64,000 nucleotides of DNA from Brevibacterium sp. S22 (GCF_004745485.1 NZ_RHFG01000003.1:62001-126000); one strand, 5' to 3'; positions 33,320 through 41,757 are shown, numbered from the stretch's first letter. Numbers and translations are program-made. Notes: generated by a model from the letters alone, not told the origin.

Positions 33320-34570
33320 GAGGCGGATGCCCAGCAGGGCGTCGACGGCGTCGGCGACGCGGTCGCCGCTGAGGGCCGCAGTCTCCGAGGGATCGGAGTC
33401 CGCATAGTGTTCGGCCCATTCGTCGAGGATCCCCAGGGCGCGTGGGCTGTCGAGGTCATCGGTGAGTGCCTCGCGCAGCAGACCGATGATGTGCTCGCGC
33501 AGACCTTCACGGCATTCTGATTCGCATTTGGCCGCATGCTTCCACGACTGCAGGCGTGCATCTGCGATGGAGAGCTGCTCATCGGTGAAGCTCCAGTCGC
33601 TGCGGTAATGGTTGGACAGGATCACGGTGCGGATGACCATGGGGTCGACTCCGCTCTCACGCAGCTTCGAGACGAGGACGAGATTGCCCTTGGACTTGCT
33701 CATCTTCTCGCCGTCGAGGCCGACCATCCCGGTATGCATATAGGTCTTCGCCATCGGCGTGTCCCGCCAAGCTGCGGCATGGGCGGCGCTCATCTCATGG
33801 TGCGGGAAGATCAGGTCGCTGCCGCCTCCCTGCACGTCGACGGGGAATCCGAGGTACTGATCGGCGATGACGGTGCATTCGACATGCCAGCCCGGACGCC
33901 CCCGCCCCAGAGAGCCTCCGTCCCAGGAGGGCTCTCCTTCGCGTTCGGCCCGCCACAGCAGCGGGTCGATGGGGTTCTCCTTGCCAGGGGTCTCGGGATC
34001 TCCACCGCGCTCGGCCGAGAGCGCGGCCATGGTCCGGGAGTCATCATGGCTGACGGTGCCGAACGGCGGAGTGATCTGGGTCGACACACGGTAGTAGACG
34101 TCACCGTTGTCGAGCGTATAGGCAGCTCCTTTGTCCACGAGATCGCGGACGCCGGCGGCGATCTCGTCGACGGACTCGACGACGCCGATGAAGCTGGTCG
34201 GCGGGATCACCCGCAGGGCTTCCATGTCCTCGCGGAACAGCTGAATCTGGGAGGAGGCGAGTTCGCGCCAGTCGATTCCCGTAGCGTCGGCCCTCTCCAG
34301 CAGCGGGTCGTCGACATCAGTGGTGTTCTGTGCGTAGATGACCTCAAGGCCGGCATCGCGCCAGATCCGGTTGAGCAGGTCGAAGGCCACATAGGTGGCG
34401 GCATGACCGAGATGCGTCGCATCGTAAGGAGTGATCCCGCAGACATAGAGTCGAGCGGTCTGCTTGGATCCGCGCAGTCGGCGCGGACTGCGGGTACTCG
34501 TATCGAACACCGTCGGCACCTTGCCGGTGCTGGTCAGGTGGGGCAATTGAGGTTCGGGCCATGACTTCAC
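33311..34570 (-). CDS. mshC: Cysteine--glucosaminyl-inositol ligase MshC (mycothiol synthesis)
   Basis: A 419-residue class I aminoacyl-tRNA-synthetase-like enzyme that joins cysteine to GlcN-inositol in mycothiol synthesis. It begins VKSWPEPQLPHL, the characteristic MshC opening, followed by ARLYVCGITPYDATHLGHAA (HIGH-like HLGH), YAQNTTDVDDPLLERAD, WHVECTVIADQYLGFPVDVQ and DGEKMSKSKGNLV (KMSKS). It lacks the anticodon-binding domain of CysS. The GTG at 34570 is chosen by family start and a TAGGCT -10 seven bases upstream. The frame remains open to 34606. Confidence 0.94.
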   Translation of the reverse strand: MKSWPEPQLPHLTSTGKVPTVFDTSTRSPRRLRGSKQTARLYVCGITPYDATHLGHAATYVAFDLLNRIWRDAGLEVIYAQNTTDVDDPLLERADATGIDWRELASSQIQLFREDMEALRVIPPTSFIGVVESVDEIAAGVRDLVDKGAAYTLDNGDVYYRVSTQITPPFGTVSHDDSRTMAALSAERGGDPETPGKENPIDPLLWRAEREGEPSWDGGSLGRGRPGWHVECTVIADQYLGFPVDVQGGGSDLIFPHHEMSAAHAAAWRDTPMAKTYMHTGMVGLDGEKMSKSKGNLVLVSKLRESGVDPMVIRTVILSNHYRSDWSFTDEQLSIADARLQSWKHAAKCESECREGLREHIIGLLREALTDDLDSPRALGILDEWAEHYADSDPSETAALSGDRVADAVDALLGIRLLD

Positions 34571-34577
34571 GGCAACC

Positions 34578-34583
34578 AGCCTA
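34578..34583 (-). promoter_or_regulatory. -10 element of mshC (leaderless)
   Basis: On the minus strand TAGGCT ends seven bases before the GTG at 34570, supporting that start and a leaderless mRNA. Confidence 0.5.
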
Positions 34584-34630
34584 ACCGAGAGGCTGGCGTT
34601 CGGCACCTCCGACGCGAAGTGATGTCGGTA

Positions 34631-35443
34631 TCAGATCGGCGGCCAGGGAATGACGGTCCGATCGGCGGGTGCTTCGGGGAAGAACTCGGCGGCGAGAAGG
34701 CGGTTCGCTCGGTCTTGCAGCGCCCGCAGCTCGTCTGCCGACAGGCAGTCGCTCAACTGTGCCCGCAGTGCCTCGTCCATGGCGGCTGCCTCTTCGAGAG
34801 CATCGATCTCTTCGGCGCGGAAAGAGGTGCGAGAGAAGCCCCACAGCACAGTGCGCAGCTTCTCCTCAGGATGGAAGGTCAGCCCGTTGTCGATGCCGTA
34901 GACGCCGATATCGGCAACGGCAGTGCTCGGCAGACAGCAGCCGGAGATGACATGACCGGCCTTGCGATCGGCATTGTTGGCGAGCAGATCGAAGAAGGCG
35001 ACGGCCCGCAGACCCTCATCGACGGCATGGGAGAGCACGAGGTCACGATCGTCTTCGGTGCGCAGAGCAAAGATCGGCGTGTGATCGACGGGGATCGCGT
35101 TGACCGTCGACAGGGTCACGACCTCGTCGCCGTCGGAGGCTTCGACATAGGCCTGCAGCGATCCGCGGCCTGCGGGCAGGTCATCCCGCAGCACCGTCGG
35201 CGGGACCACTCCCAGGTCGAGTGCGGCCGACAGACGGTAGGCGGCGACTTCGCGCAGAGCCAGTGTCCCCGACGGAAAGTCGATGAGCGGGCGTTCGCCT
35301 GAGATCGGTTTGTACACGGCCTTGATCGCCTGCCCGCCGTGGTCGAGCACGAGCAGTCGGGTGTCATTGCTGGCGCGTGGGATCGAACCCATCTCCGTCC
35401 AGTCCCCGGCTTCCAAAGCGTCGAGGAGCATCGCGAGGTCCAT
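34631..35443 (-). CDS. SCO1664 family protein (kinase-like fold)
   Basis: A 270-residue actinobacterial protein of the SCO1664 family, distantly similar to PI3/4- and HipA-like kinases. AIKAVYKPISGERPLIDFPS resembles an ATP-binding strand with its lysine. FFDLLANNADRKAGHVI matches the catalytic-loop pattern with D, N and the following DIGVYGIDNGLTFH a metal-binding Asp. It is soluble. It lies six bases after the DUF3090 gene, and the pair is conserved between mshC and uppP regions in actinobacteria (Rv2133c-Rv2134c by my recollection). The substrate is unknown. Confidence 0.88.
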   Translation of the reverse strand: MDLAMLLDALEAGDWTEMGSIPRASNDTRLLVLDHGGQAIKAVYKPISGERPLIDFPSGTLALREVAAYRLSAALDLGVVPPTVLRDDLPAGRGSLQAYVEASDGDEVVTLSTVNAIPVDHTPIFALRTEDDRDLVLSHAVDEGLRAVAFFDLLANNADRKAGHVISGCCLPSTAVADIGVYGIDNGLTFHPEEKLRTVLWGFSRTSFRAEEIDALEEAAAMDEALRAQLSDCLSADELRALQDRANRLLAAEFFPEAPADRTVIPWPPI

Positions 35444-35449
35444 CAGCGA

Positions 35450-36013
35450 TCAGGCGCGCGGGATCCCGTTGGCACGGGGGCACAGGTGACCGTCGGGTTC
35501 GAGCGGGAGTGAGCAGAACGGGCAGTCTCCGCGGCCGGCGCTGACGACCTGTTCGCCGCGGCGGGCGAACTCCCGGGCGGCGGCGGCGTCGAGGACGATG
35601 CGCAGGACTTCGCGTTCGACTTCGTCGTCGTCGGGGTCAGCGGAGGTTCCGGCTTGGGCGTCCTCCTCGGTGAGTTCGAAGCACTCGATGACGAGCTCGT
35701 GTTTGACGGTGTCCCAGCCAAGGCTCATCGTACCGACCCGGAACTCCGGTTCGATGGGAACGTTGAGCCCGGCATTGTCGATGAGATCGTCAAGAGCCGT
35801 CTGCGGCACCCGGGCGGCGGGGTCCTTGATCATCACCATGTCGAGGAGCTCGGTGATTCGGTCGGAGAGGATCTCGACCTGCTCCTTCTCGACGACCACG
35901 GATGTGAGCGCATTGCCGGACTTCGCTTGGAGGAGGAACGTCCTCTCTCCGGGAAGTCCGATTGTGCCGACGACGAAACGATCGGGTGTGGGGTGGTCGT
36001 ACAGAGCTGCCAT
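35450..36013 (-). CDS. DUF3090 family protein with C-terminal zinc-ribbon-like motif
   Basis: A 187-residue conserved actinobacterial protein. It opens DRFVVGTIGLPGERTFLLQA, continues with VVVEKEQVEILSDRITELLD, and ends CPFCSLPLEPDGHLCPRANG, in which three cysteines and the histidine could bind zinc. No signal peptide is seen. It is the first gene of a pair with the SCO1664-family kinase-like gene, so a shared process is likely. Its function is not established. The ATG has a TAGGCT -10 six bases upstream and is divergent from the small acidic gene. Confidence 0.9.
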   Translation of the reverse strand: MAALYDHPTPDRFVVGTIGLPGERTFLLQAKSGNALTSVVVEKEQVEILSDRITELLDMVMIKDPAARVPQTALDDLIDNAGLNVPIEPEFRVGTMSLGWDTVKHELVIECFELTEEDAQAGTSADPDDDEVEREVLRIVLDAAAAREFARRGEQVVSAGRGDCPFCSLPLEPDGHLCPRANGIPRA

Positions 36014-36019
36014 GTCTTC

Positions 36020-36025
36020 AGCCTA
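36020..36025 (-). promoter_or_regulatory. -10 element of the DUF3090 gene (leaderless)
   Basis: On the minus strand TAGGCT ends six bases before the ATG at 36013. Confidence 0.5.
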
Positions 36026-36058
36026 GTTCAAAGACTTACATGTCGGTCCGGCCTGGGT

Positions 36059-36064
36059 TACATT
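36059..36064 (+). promoter_or_regulatory. -10 element of the small acidic protein gene (leaderless)
   Basis: TACATT ends six bases before the ATG at 36071. A weak CTTACA lies about 18 bases upstream as a possible -35. Confidence 0.5.
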
Positions 36065-36070
36065 TGAGTC

Positions 36071-36325
36071 ATGAGCACAGATCCTCGTGAGGCCCTGGAC
36101 GCATTCCTCGAAGCAGTGAGAGAGCACTACGCTGCATCCGCACACCGCAACGGTGACCAAGACCCCCGAGTCGAAGCCGCTTATATGGCTTTGGCCGATG
36201 CCTTCGAAATCTACGAAGATGCGATCTACACAGCGTTCGACGAAGTCACCCCGTTCGAACTCTTCGATGATGTCGAAGATGCCAAGGACGATGACGAGTT
36301 CGTTCTCGACGACGAGGACGACTGA
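36071..36325 (+). CDS. Small acidic protein, conserved hypothetical
   Basis: An 84-residue soluble protein. Residues 1-50 read as helices (REALDAFLEAVREHYAASAH, VEAAYMALADAFEIYEDAIY), and the last 25 residues are almost entirely Asp/Glu (DDVEDAKDDDEFVLDDEDD). It is strongly acidic overall, and I do not recognise a named family. Similar acidic tails occur in proteins that mimic nucleic acid or bind basic partners, but this is only an analogy. Codon use is normal, and a -10 hexamer six bases upstream of the ATG supports expression. It is divergent from the DUF3090 gene. Confidence 0.8.
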   Translation: MSTDPREALDAFLEAVREHYAASAHRNGDQDPRVEAAYMALADAFEIYEDAIYTAFDEVTPFELFDDVEDAKDDDEFVLDDEDD

Positions 36326-36385
36326 GCGACACGGTCGACCTCAGCGCCGCTCAGCTCTCGGCGCCGCTCTGCTCTGGGCCGAACC

Positions 36386-37300
36386 CTAAGCCGAAGGATC
36401 CCAGGAGATCTGGTCAAGCACTTCGGCGATCTCCTGCGCCAGTTCGACATCGCTTCCGGTGACCTCGGACAACTGTGCCGGGGTTCGGGGTGAGACCAGG
36501 GTGCTGGCGATTCCATGCTGCCGGTTGAACGCCAGAGCGATGTCTGTCGTCGACACGCCCAGAGCAGTCGCTGCACGGCGGACGCCGGCGAGCACCCGGT
36601 TCGACCGGTCGTCGAGGTAGGCACCGGCGTATTCGCTCAGCTCCCCTGCCAGTCGCGAATCCTGCGGGGTTGCGTTCCGGTATTTGTCGGTGAGCACGCC
36701 GCGGCCGAGTCCGGCTCCGGCGATGAGTGAGACTCCGGCATAGTCGGCGGCGGGAACGAGCTCTGCTTCGGCTTCGCGGTTGAGCATGGAGTATTCGGCG
36801 ACGGCACAGGCGACCGGGATCCCGGCTCCGCGCATCTCAGCCAGCTGCCATCCGGTGTGATGGGACACGCCGACGTAGCGGATCTTTCCCAGAGTGAGCA
36901 GCGTCTCGACCGCTGAGGCGGTCTCTGCACGGTCGACCTCGGCATCGAAGACATCGAGGACAAGCACGTCGATGTGGTCGCGTCCGACTGTTCGCAGCAG
37001 GGAATCGACTTGGCTGAGGATTCTGGAACGCCCGAGTCCAACCTCGATGTGGTCGGGTTCACTCATGGACACGCCCACTCGGGCCAGCAGCAGAATCTCT
37101 TCGGGAAGTCTCAGCTGGCCGAGCACCTCGGCGGCGATCGTGGCCGAGCTGGGCAGCTCGATGAGGTTGCCACCTGCGTCTTTGAACCCATCGACGAGGC
37201 GCTGAGCGACCTGGTCATCGACCCGGTGTCCCCATTCGAAGGTCCCGAGACCCACATCGCTGACGTCCAAACCGGTGGTGCCGAGTCGTTGGTGCTTCAT
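36386..37300 (-). CDS. Aldo/keto reductase-like protein with altered catalytic tetrad
   Basis: A 304-residue protein with the AKR barrel: RLGTTGLDVSDVGLGTFEWG, LLTLGKIRYVGVSHHTGWQ, IPVACAVAEYSMLNREAEAE, and a C-terminal NADPH-site-like region (TTDIALAFNRQHGIASTLVS). The usual catalytic residues are missing. The Asp of DTA is Glu (NLIELPSS), no Tyr follows it, the Lys position reads LLLARVG (Arg), and the His position reads VLVLDVF (Asp). It is therefore probably not an oxidoreductase and may bind a nucleotide or protein partner. It is divergent from uppP. Confidence 0.82.
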   Translation of the reverse strand: MKHQRLGTTGLDVSDVGLGTFEWGHRVDDQVAQRLVDGFKDAGGNLIELPSSATIAAEVLGQLRLPEEILLLARVGVSMSEPDHIEVGLGRSRILSQVDSLLRTVGRDHIDVLVLDVFDAEVDRAETASAVETLLTLGKIRYVGVSHHTGWQLAEMRGAGIPVACAVAEYSMLNREAEAELVPAADYAGVSLIAGAGLGRGVLTDKYRNATPQDSRLAGELSEYAGAYLDDRSNRVLAGVRRAATALGVSTTDIALAFNRQHGIASTLVSPRTPAQLSEVTGSDVELAQEIAEVLDQISWDPSA

Positions 37301-37369
37301 GCTTCTTGAGGTTACCCGATGCGGCGACTACCGTGGTTTCGTTCCCACCTCATATTCTCAAGGAGTCGT

Positions 37370-38206
37370 ATGTACGACTGGCTGGTCGCCGCTGTGCTCG
37401 GAATCGTTCAGGCACTCACGGAGTTCCTCCCGATCTCCTCTTCGGCGCATGTGCGCATCGTCGGCGAACTCATGCTGCCCGGAGATGACCCCGGTGCGTT
37501 CTTCACCGCCATCATCCAGATCGGCACCGAGGCGGCCGTCGTCGTCTACTTCTGGCGCGATATCGTCACGATCATCTCGAAATGGTGCAAGGCGCTCGTC
37601 GGCAAGCACGATCGCAAGGATCCGGAGGTGCGCCTGGGCTGGCTCATCATCATCGGTTCGATCCCGATCGTCATCATCGGGCTGCTCTTCCAGGACTACA
37701 TCGAAGGCGCACTGCGCAGCCTGTGGATCACCGCCACCATGCTCATCGTCTTCGGCCTCATCATCGGCATCGCCGACTGGGCCGGGAAACGCGAACGCAC
37801 GCTCGAGGACATGAGCTGGGGACAGGGCATCCTGTTCGGCTTCGCTCAGGCGCTGGCCGTCATCCCCGGCGTGTCACGGTCGGGCGGCACGATCATGGCC
37901 GGTCGTTTCATGGGCTTCGATCGTCCGTCCGCGGCCCGCTATTCGTTCCTGCTCGCCATTCCCGCAGTCGTCGGTTCGGGCCTCTACGGCGTGGCGCAGA
38001 CTCTCGGTCGCAGCGAGGACATGGTGCTCGGCTGGGGACCGACGATCCTCGCCACGATCATCTCGTTCGCTCTCGGCCTCGTCGTCATCCATTGGTTCCT
38101 CAGATATGTGCAGACGAAGTCTTTCGCCATCTTCGTCTGGTACCGCGTGGCCGTGGGCATCGTCCTCTACATCCTGCTCGGCACGGGAGTCCTCGCCGCC
38201 GTCTGA
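37370..38206 (+). CDS. uppP: Undecaprenyl-diphosphatase UppP (BacA)
   Basis: A 278-residue polytopic membrane phosphatase that recycles undecaprenyl diphosphate for peptidoglycan synthesis. The two active-site motifs are present: GIVQALTEFLPISSSAHVRI near the N-terminus (Glu-rich motif 1) and AQALAVIPGVSRSGGTIMAG (PGxSRSG motif 2). About eight hydrophobic segments are seen. The ATG at 37370 is chosen because AAGGAG lies at good spacing upstream. The open frame extends to 37319 but would add residues not found in the family. It is convergent with the histidine phosphatase gene, as in Rv2136c-Rv2135c regions. Confidence 0.95.
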   Translation: MYDWLVAAVLGIVQALTEFLPISSSAHVRIVGELMLPGDDPGAFFTAIIQIGTEAAVVVYFWRDIVTIISKWCKALVGKHDRKDPEVRLGWLIIIGSIPIVIIGLLFQDYIEGALRSLWITATMLIVFGLIIGIADWAGKRERTLEDMSWGQGILFGFAQALAVIPGVSRSGGTIMAGRFMGFDRPSAARYSFLLAIPAVVGSGLYGVAQTLGRSEDMVLGWGPTILATIISFALGLVVIHWFLRYVQTKSFAIFVWYRVAVGIVLYILLGTGVLAAV

Positions 38207-38253
38207 GTCGGCGCACCGTCGCACACCGACATCCTGATCCCGGCTCTGCCCGA

Positions 38254-38937
38254 TCAGCGCATTCCGCCCCCGCCGACGGCGGCCGACTGTGCGAGTCCGG
38301 CGGCGGTCACCGACATCGCCGCGAGCACCGGTTCGGCACCGGAGTAGTCGATGACCGTGAACGATCCGGGTGCGACGCTCAGACGCTGGAAGTCATCGAG
38401 CGGCATTCCCAGCGCATCGGCGATGATCGCTTTGATGATGTCGCCATGGGAGACGATCATCGCCCACCGAGGCGGTGCCGACTTCTCCTCGCCCGCGACC
38501 TCGCGTTCCTTTTCGCGCAGCTGAGCCACGAGGTCTCGGACGCGGGCAGTGGAACGGTCGGCCGCCTCGGCGATGGACTCCCCTCCGGGGAACCGGGCCT
38601 GCGATGCCGATTTCACGACGGTCGTCCACAGGGGTTCTTCCCCCAGTTCTCTGAGCGTTCGACCCGTCCATTCGCCGTAGTCGAGTTCGATGACCGCCTC
38701 ATCGACGTCGGTGCGCTCGAACTCGGCCGTCTCGGTCGCGATCGTCGCTGTCTGTTCGCAGCGCTGCAGCGGCGAATGCAGAAGATGGGCGAAATGTCGG
38801 TGCGGCAGCAATTCGAGGTTGGCTCGCAGCGCTCGGGCTCCCTCGTCGGTCAGCGACACGTCGGGGGCGCGTCCGGCCAGGATGCCGGAGACGTTGGCGC
38901 TGGAGAGGCCGTGCCGCAGCAGAACGATGACGGGCAT
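38254..38937 (-). CDS. Histidine phosphatase (MSMEG_4193 family phosphoglycerate-mutase-like)
   Basis: A 227-residue member of the histidine phosphatase superfamily. The RHG motif is in VIVLLRHGLSSANVSG, with LTDEGARAL, HLLHSPLQRCEQTATI, the glutamate region IELDYGEWTGRTL, and the second histidine in MIVSHGDIIKAIIADALG. The end is glycine-rich. It belongs to the MSMEG_4193 subgroup (Rv2135c). It is likely a phosphomonoesterase of unknown substrate and not a mutase. A TAATCT -10 lies seven bases before the ATG, and DUF5703 is divergent. Confidence 0.92.
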   Translation of the reverse strand: MPVIVLLRHGLSSANVSGILAGRAPDVSLTDEGARALRANLELLPHRHFAHLLHSPLQRCEQTATIATETAEFERTDVDEAVIELDYGEWTGRTLRELGEEPLWTTVVKSASQARFPGGESIAEAADRSTARVRDLVAQLREKEREVAGEEKSAPPRWAMIVSHGDIIKAIIADALGMPLDDFQRLSVAPGSFTVIDYSGAEPVLAAMSVTAAGLAQSAAVGGGGMR

Positions 38938-38944
38938 ACCGTCA

Positions 38945-38950
38945 AGATTA
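38945..38950 (-). promoter_or_regulatory. -10 element of the histidine phosphatase gene (leaderless)
   Basis: On the minus strand TAATCT ends seven bases before the ATG at 38937. Confidence 0.5.
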
Positions 38951-38962
38951 GCCCAGATAGTC

Positions 38963-38968
38963 TAGGGT
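38963..38968 (+). promoter_or_regulatory. -10 element of the DUF5703 gene (leaderless)
   Basis: TAGGGT ends six bases before the ATG at 38975. The divergent histidine phosphatase -10 lies only 12 bases away. Confidence 0.45.
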
Positions 38969-38974
38969 GAGGCT

Positions 38975-39178
38975 ATGAAACGTCAGCGTCCACGTATGAC
39001 CTACGAGTTCCGGAAGGTTTCGTTCTCCAAGGATGTGCCGCGGTCGGTCAGCCTGCAGGAACTCAACGACCAAGCGGAATACGGCCAGTGGGAACTCGCC
39101 CGCACCCGCATCTCGGTCGGTGGAATCCGCACCGTATGGCTGCGCCGGAAGATCATGCCGCTGACCCTGAGCAGCTGA
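38975..39178 (+). CDS. DUF5703 family small protein
   Basis: A 67-residue basic protein. TYEFRKVSFSKDVPRSVSLQ, AEYGQWELARTRISVGGIRT and VWLRRKIM match the small actinobacterial DUF5703 family, always about 60-70 residues. The function is unknown. The fold is predicted alpha/beta with no signal peptide or cysteine. It is divergent from the histidine phosphatase and 10 bases upstream of the DMT transporter gene, with which it may be co-transcribed. Confidence 0.9.
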   Translation: MKRQRPRMTYEFRKVSFSKDVPRSVSLQELNDQAEYGQWELARTRISVGGIRTVWLRRKIMPLTLSS

Positions 39179-39188
39179 TCGCTGCCTG

Positions 39189-40166
39189 GTGAGGTCTCCC
39201 TCTTCTCTTCTTCCCGTCCTCATCGCAGGGGTCGTCACAGTGTTCGCCGGGGCCGCGATGTCCCTGCAGGGACGTGCCAACTCCTTCCTCGGCCCCGTCC
39301 TCGGACATGCGGTCTTCGCCGCACTGGTCTCATTCTCAATCGGCCTGCTCATCGTCGGCACGGTGCTGGTGGGTTCACGACGCTCCCGTCATGGGGCAAT
39401 GGTGCTCATCAGACTTGTGCGCACCGGTGTGATGCCCTGGTGGATGCTCCTCGGCGGGCTCAGCGGAGCACTGGTCGTCGTCGCGCAGGCGACGACGGTG
39501 CCGGTCATGGGCGTGGCGATGTTCACGATGGCCTTCGTCTCCGGTCAGGTGACCGGCGGCCTCATCGTCGATTCCACTCGTCTGCCGCCGGGAGGCAGGC
39601 AGGCGCTGAGCCTCGTGCGCGTCCTCGGCGTCGTCATCGTCCTCGCCGCCCTCGTGTACGGGGCCAGGGAACGACTTCTCCTCGGAGTCCCGCTCTGGGC
39701 TCCCCTGCTGCCTTTCGCATCAGGCACCCTGACATCCGTCCAGCAGGCTTTCAACGGTCGCATCAAGTCGGCGACGAACTCGGCCGTCGTGGCCACGACG
39801 GTGAATTTCGCCGTCGGACTGGCCGCAACGATCCTCGTCTCAGCGATCATCCTGACTGCCGGAGTGCGGTGGACGGGCTTTCCGGTTCAGCCCACGCAGT
39901 GGTGGTTCCTCCTCGGCGGAGCCTTGGGCGTCATCTTCATCGGGCTCACTTCGCTCACAGTCGCCCGTCTCGGGGTGCTCCTGCTCAGCCTGTTCTCGCT
40001 GTTCGGCAACCTCATGGGTGCGCTGCTGCTGGATCTGCTGACGCCCGTCGACGGATCCCTGGTGAGCACGACGACGGTCATCAGCGCGCTCGGTGTGCTC
40101 GTCGGGATCGCGGTGACGATCACGCCCGCAGCAGGAAGTCACCGAGGACCCGCGTCCCGAACTTGA
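39189..40166 (+). CDS. DMT-superfamily transporter (YdcZ/DUF606-like, two repeats)
   Basis: A 325-residue membrane protein with ten hydrophobic segments in two similar halves. Each half begins with a glycine/alanine-rich helix followed by a short loop (VVTVFAGAAMSLQGRANSFL in half one, LLPFASGTLTSVQQAFNGRI in half two). FNGRIKSATNS and QGRANSFLGPVLGH correspond as internal repeats, characteristic of fused YdcZ pairs. Substrate unknown. The GTG start is 10 bases after DUF5703. The 3' end overlaps the convergent M20 peptidase gene by 47 bases. Confidence 0.88.
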   Translation: MRSPSSLLPVLIAGVVTVFAGAAMSLQGRANSFLGPVLGHAVFAALVSFSIGLLIVGTVLVGSRRSRHGAMVLIRLVRTGVMPWWMLLGGLSGALVVVAQATTVPVMGVAMFTMAFVSGQVTGGLIVDSTRLPPGGRQALSLVRVLGVVIVLAALVYGARERLLLGVPLWAPLLPFASGTLTSVQQAFNGRIKSATNSAVVATTVNFAVGLAATILVSAIILTAGVRWTGFPVQPTQWWFLLGGALGVIFIGLTSLTVARLGVLLLSLFSLFGNLMGALLLDLLTPVDGSLVSTTTVISALGVLVGIAVTITPAAGSHRGPASRT

Positions 40167-41427
40167 GTGCCGAGATCGGCACCCTCTCGTCGACTCCGTG
40201 GAACATGGCCGGGAAGTCCAGGTCGCCGGTCAGCTGCAAGGGTGCGAACCCGTAGCCGGTGATGCCGAGTTCGGCCATCGACTTGTTGTCCGTGCCGCCG
40301 GAGAGCGTGTAGGGCAGAACGGTCGCGTTCGGGTCGTCGGCCAGCAGGCTCTTCTGCATCTGCTCGACCAGCGGGGTGTCGAACGGGGACTCGAGTGCCT
40401 CGCCCTCGTCTTCGGCACTGATGTCGATGCCCTCCCCCGCGAGCTCCTTGATCTTGAGCATGACGTCCTCGTGCTGACCGGGCAGTGTGCGGCAGTCGAC
40501 GTAGCCTGTCGCGGTGCCGGGGATGACATTGTGTTTGTATCCGGCGTCGAGGAATGACGGGTTCGATGTGTTCTGCAGGGTCGGTGCGACGAATTTCTCG
40601 ACCGAACCGAGTTCGGCGAGCAGCTGCGGGATCGTCTCCGCCCGGAACTCGATTCCCGTCATCTCGGAGACGCCTTCGAGGAGTTTCCGTGTGGCCAGGG
40701 GGATCTCCTGGGGCCAGGGGTGGTTGCCGATCCGGGTGATCGCGGCGGCGAGGCGCGTGACGGGGTTGTCGTCGTTGCGCTGAGATCCGTGTCCGGCGGT
40801 GCCGTGGGCGACGAGGTTGAGCCAGGCCAGGCCCTTCTCTGCGGTCTGGATGAGGTAGACGCGCTTGCCGCGGATGTCGACGGAGTAGCCGCCGACCTCC
40901 GAGATCGCCTCTGTGGCTCCGGAGAAGAGCTCGGGTCGATTGCGCACCATATGGCGGGCACCGTAGTTGCCTCCGGCCTCTTCGTCGGCGAAGAAGGCGA
41001 TGATGAGATCCCGGCGCGGCGTCAGCCCCTGGCGCAGCATGGCGCGGACGGAGGCGACGATCATCGCGTCCATGTTCTTCATGTCCACCGCGCCGCGGCC
41101 CCACAGCAGTCCGTCCTTGATGACTCCGGCGAAGGGGTCGACGCTCCAGTCCTCCGCTGCGGCCGGAACGACATCGGTGTGGCCGTGGACCACGAGCGCC
41201 GGAGCTTCCGGATCGGAGCCTCTGACGCGGGCGACGAGGTTGGCCCTGCCCGGCGAGGACTCGACGATCTCGGACTTCAGATCCGCCTCGGCGAACCAGG
41301 AGGCGATGAGTTCGGCGGCGGGCAGTTCGGGGTTGGCGTTGTTCCCGCCCCAGTTCTGGGTGTCGATGCGGATGAGCTGCTGGCAGAGATCGGTGACCTC
41401 GGCCTCTGCGGCGCTGAAATCAAACAC
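40120..41427 (-). CDS. M20-family metallopeptidase (ArgE/DapE/ACY1-like)
   Basis: A 435-residue zinc hydrolase. Motifs include ALVVHGHTDVVPAAAEDW (first zinc histidine), GRGAVDMKNMDAMIVASVRA (bridging Asp), DLIIAFFADEEAGGNYGARH (catalytic and zinc Glu pair) and LPYTLSGGTDNKSMAELG near the C-terminus. A dimerisation lid domain sits in the middle. It should cleave acyl-amino acids or dipeptides. The GTG at 41427 is chosen because GGGGAG lies about five bases upstream. The open frame to 41457 has no ribosome site. Confidence 0.92.
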   Translation of the reverse strand: MFDFSAAEAEVTDLCQQLIRIDTQNWGGNNANPELPAAELIASWFAEADLKSEIVESSPGRANLVARVRGSDPEAPALVVHGHTDVVPAAAEDWSVDPFAGVIKDGLLWGRGAVDMKNMDAMIVASVRAMLRQGLTPRRDLIIAFFADEEAGGNYGARHMVRNRPELFSGATEAISEVGGYSVDIRGKRVYLIQTAEKGLAWLNLVAHGTAGHGSQRNDDNPVTRLAAAITRIGNHPWPQEIPLATRKLLEGVSEMTGIEFRAETIPQLLAELGSVEKFVAPTLQNTSNPSFLDAGYKHNVIPGTATGYVDCRTLPGQHEDVMLKIKELAGEGIDISAEDEGEALESPFDTPLVEQMQKSLLADDPNATVLPYTLSGGTDNKSMAELGITGYGFAPLQLTGDLDFPAMFHGVDERVPISALKFGTRVLGDFLLRA

Positions 41428-41716
41428 GGGAACTCCCCTCGGTGGTGGGTGGATCACGCAGCGGCGCTGTGATCGGCCTGATAGTCACCACCGTATCCCA
41501 CCGGCGCAGCCCTTGCGGTTCGTGCGCGCCGAGGCGTGGCTCTGCGATGACATCGCTGTGCCCGTGGCCGCGTTGAAATGTGACCGTGTGGCCCACCGCG
41601 GCCGGCGGATGCAGCTCAAAGGCGGTCCAGCGTCGGCGAATGGGTGCCCTGGTCCGTGGGGTCCCGGCACCACCCGTCAGAATCCGCTCCCTGACAGAGC
41701 GCAGGCGGATATGAAA
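41428..41716. other. Intergenic region between the M20 gene and tRNA-Leu terminator
   Basis: This region carries the promoter side of the minus-strand M20 gene. A TACGGT hexamer on the minus strand near 41490 is a candidate -10. The remainder, to the tRNA terminator at 41717, shows no supported gene or repeat. Confidence 0.4.
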
Positions 41717-41748
41717 GATGGCCCCCGGATCGAAATCCGGAGGCCATC
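41717..41748 (-). terminator. Terminator of tRNA-Leu
   Basis: A 14-bp stem with one mismatch (41717-41730 with 41735-41748) and a CGAA-type tetraloop lies ten bases after the tRNA 3' end. On the minus strand it is followed by a short TTT. Confidence 0.75.
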
Positions 41749-41757
41749 TCCATGCTG

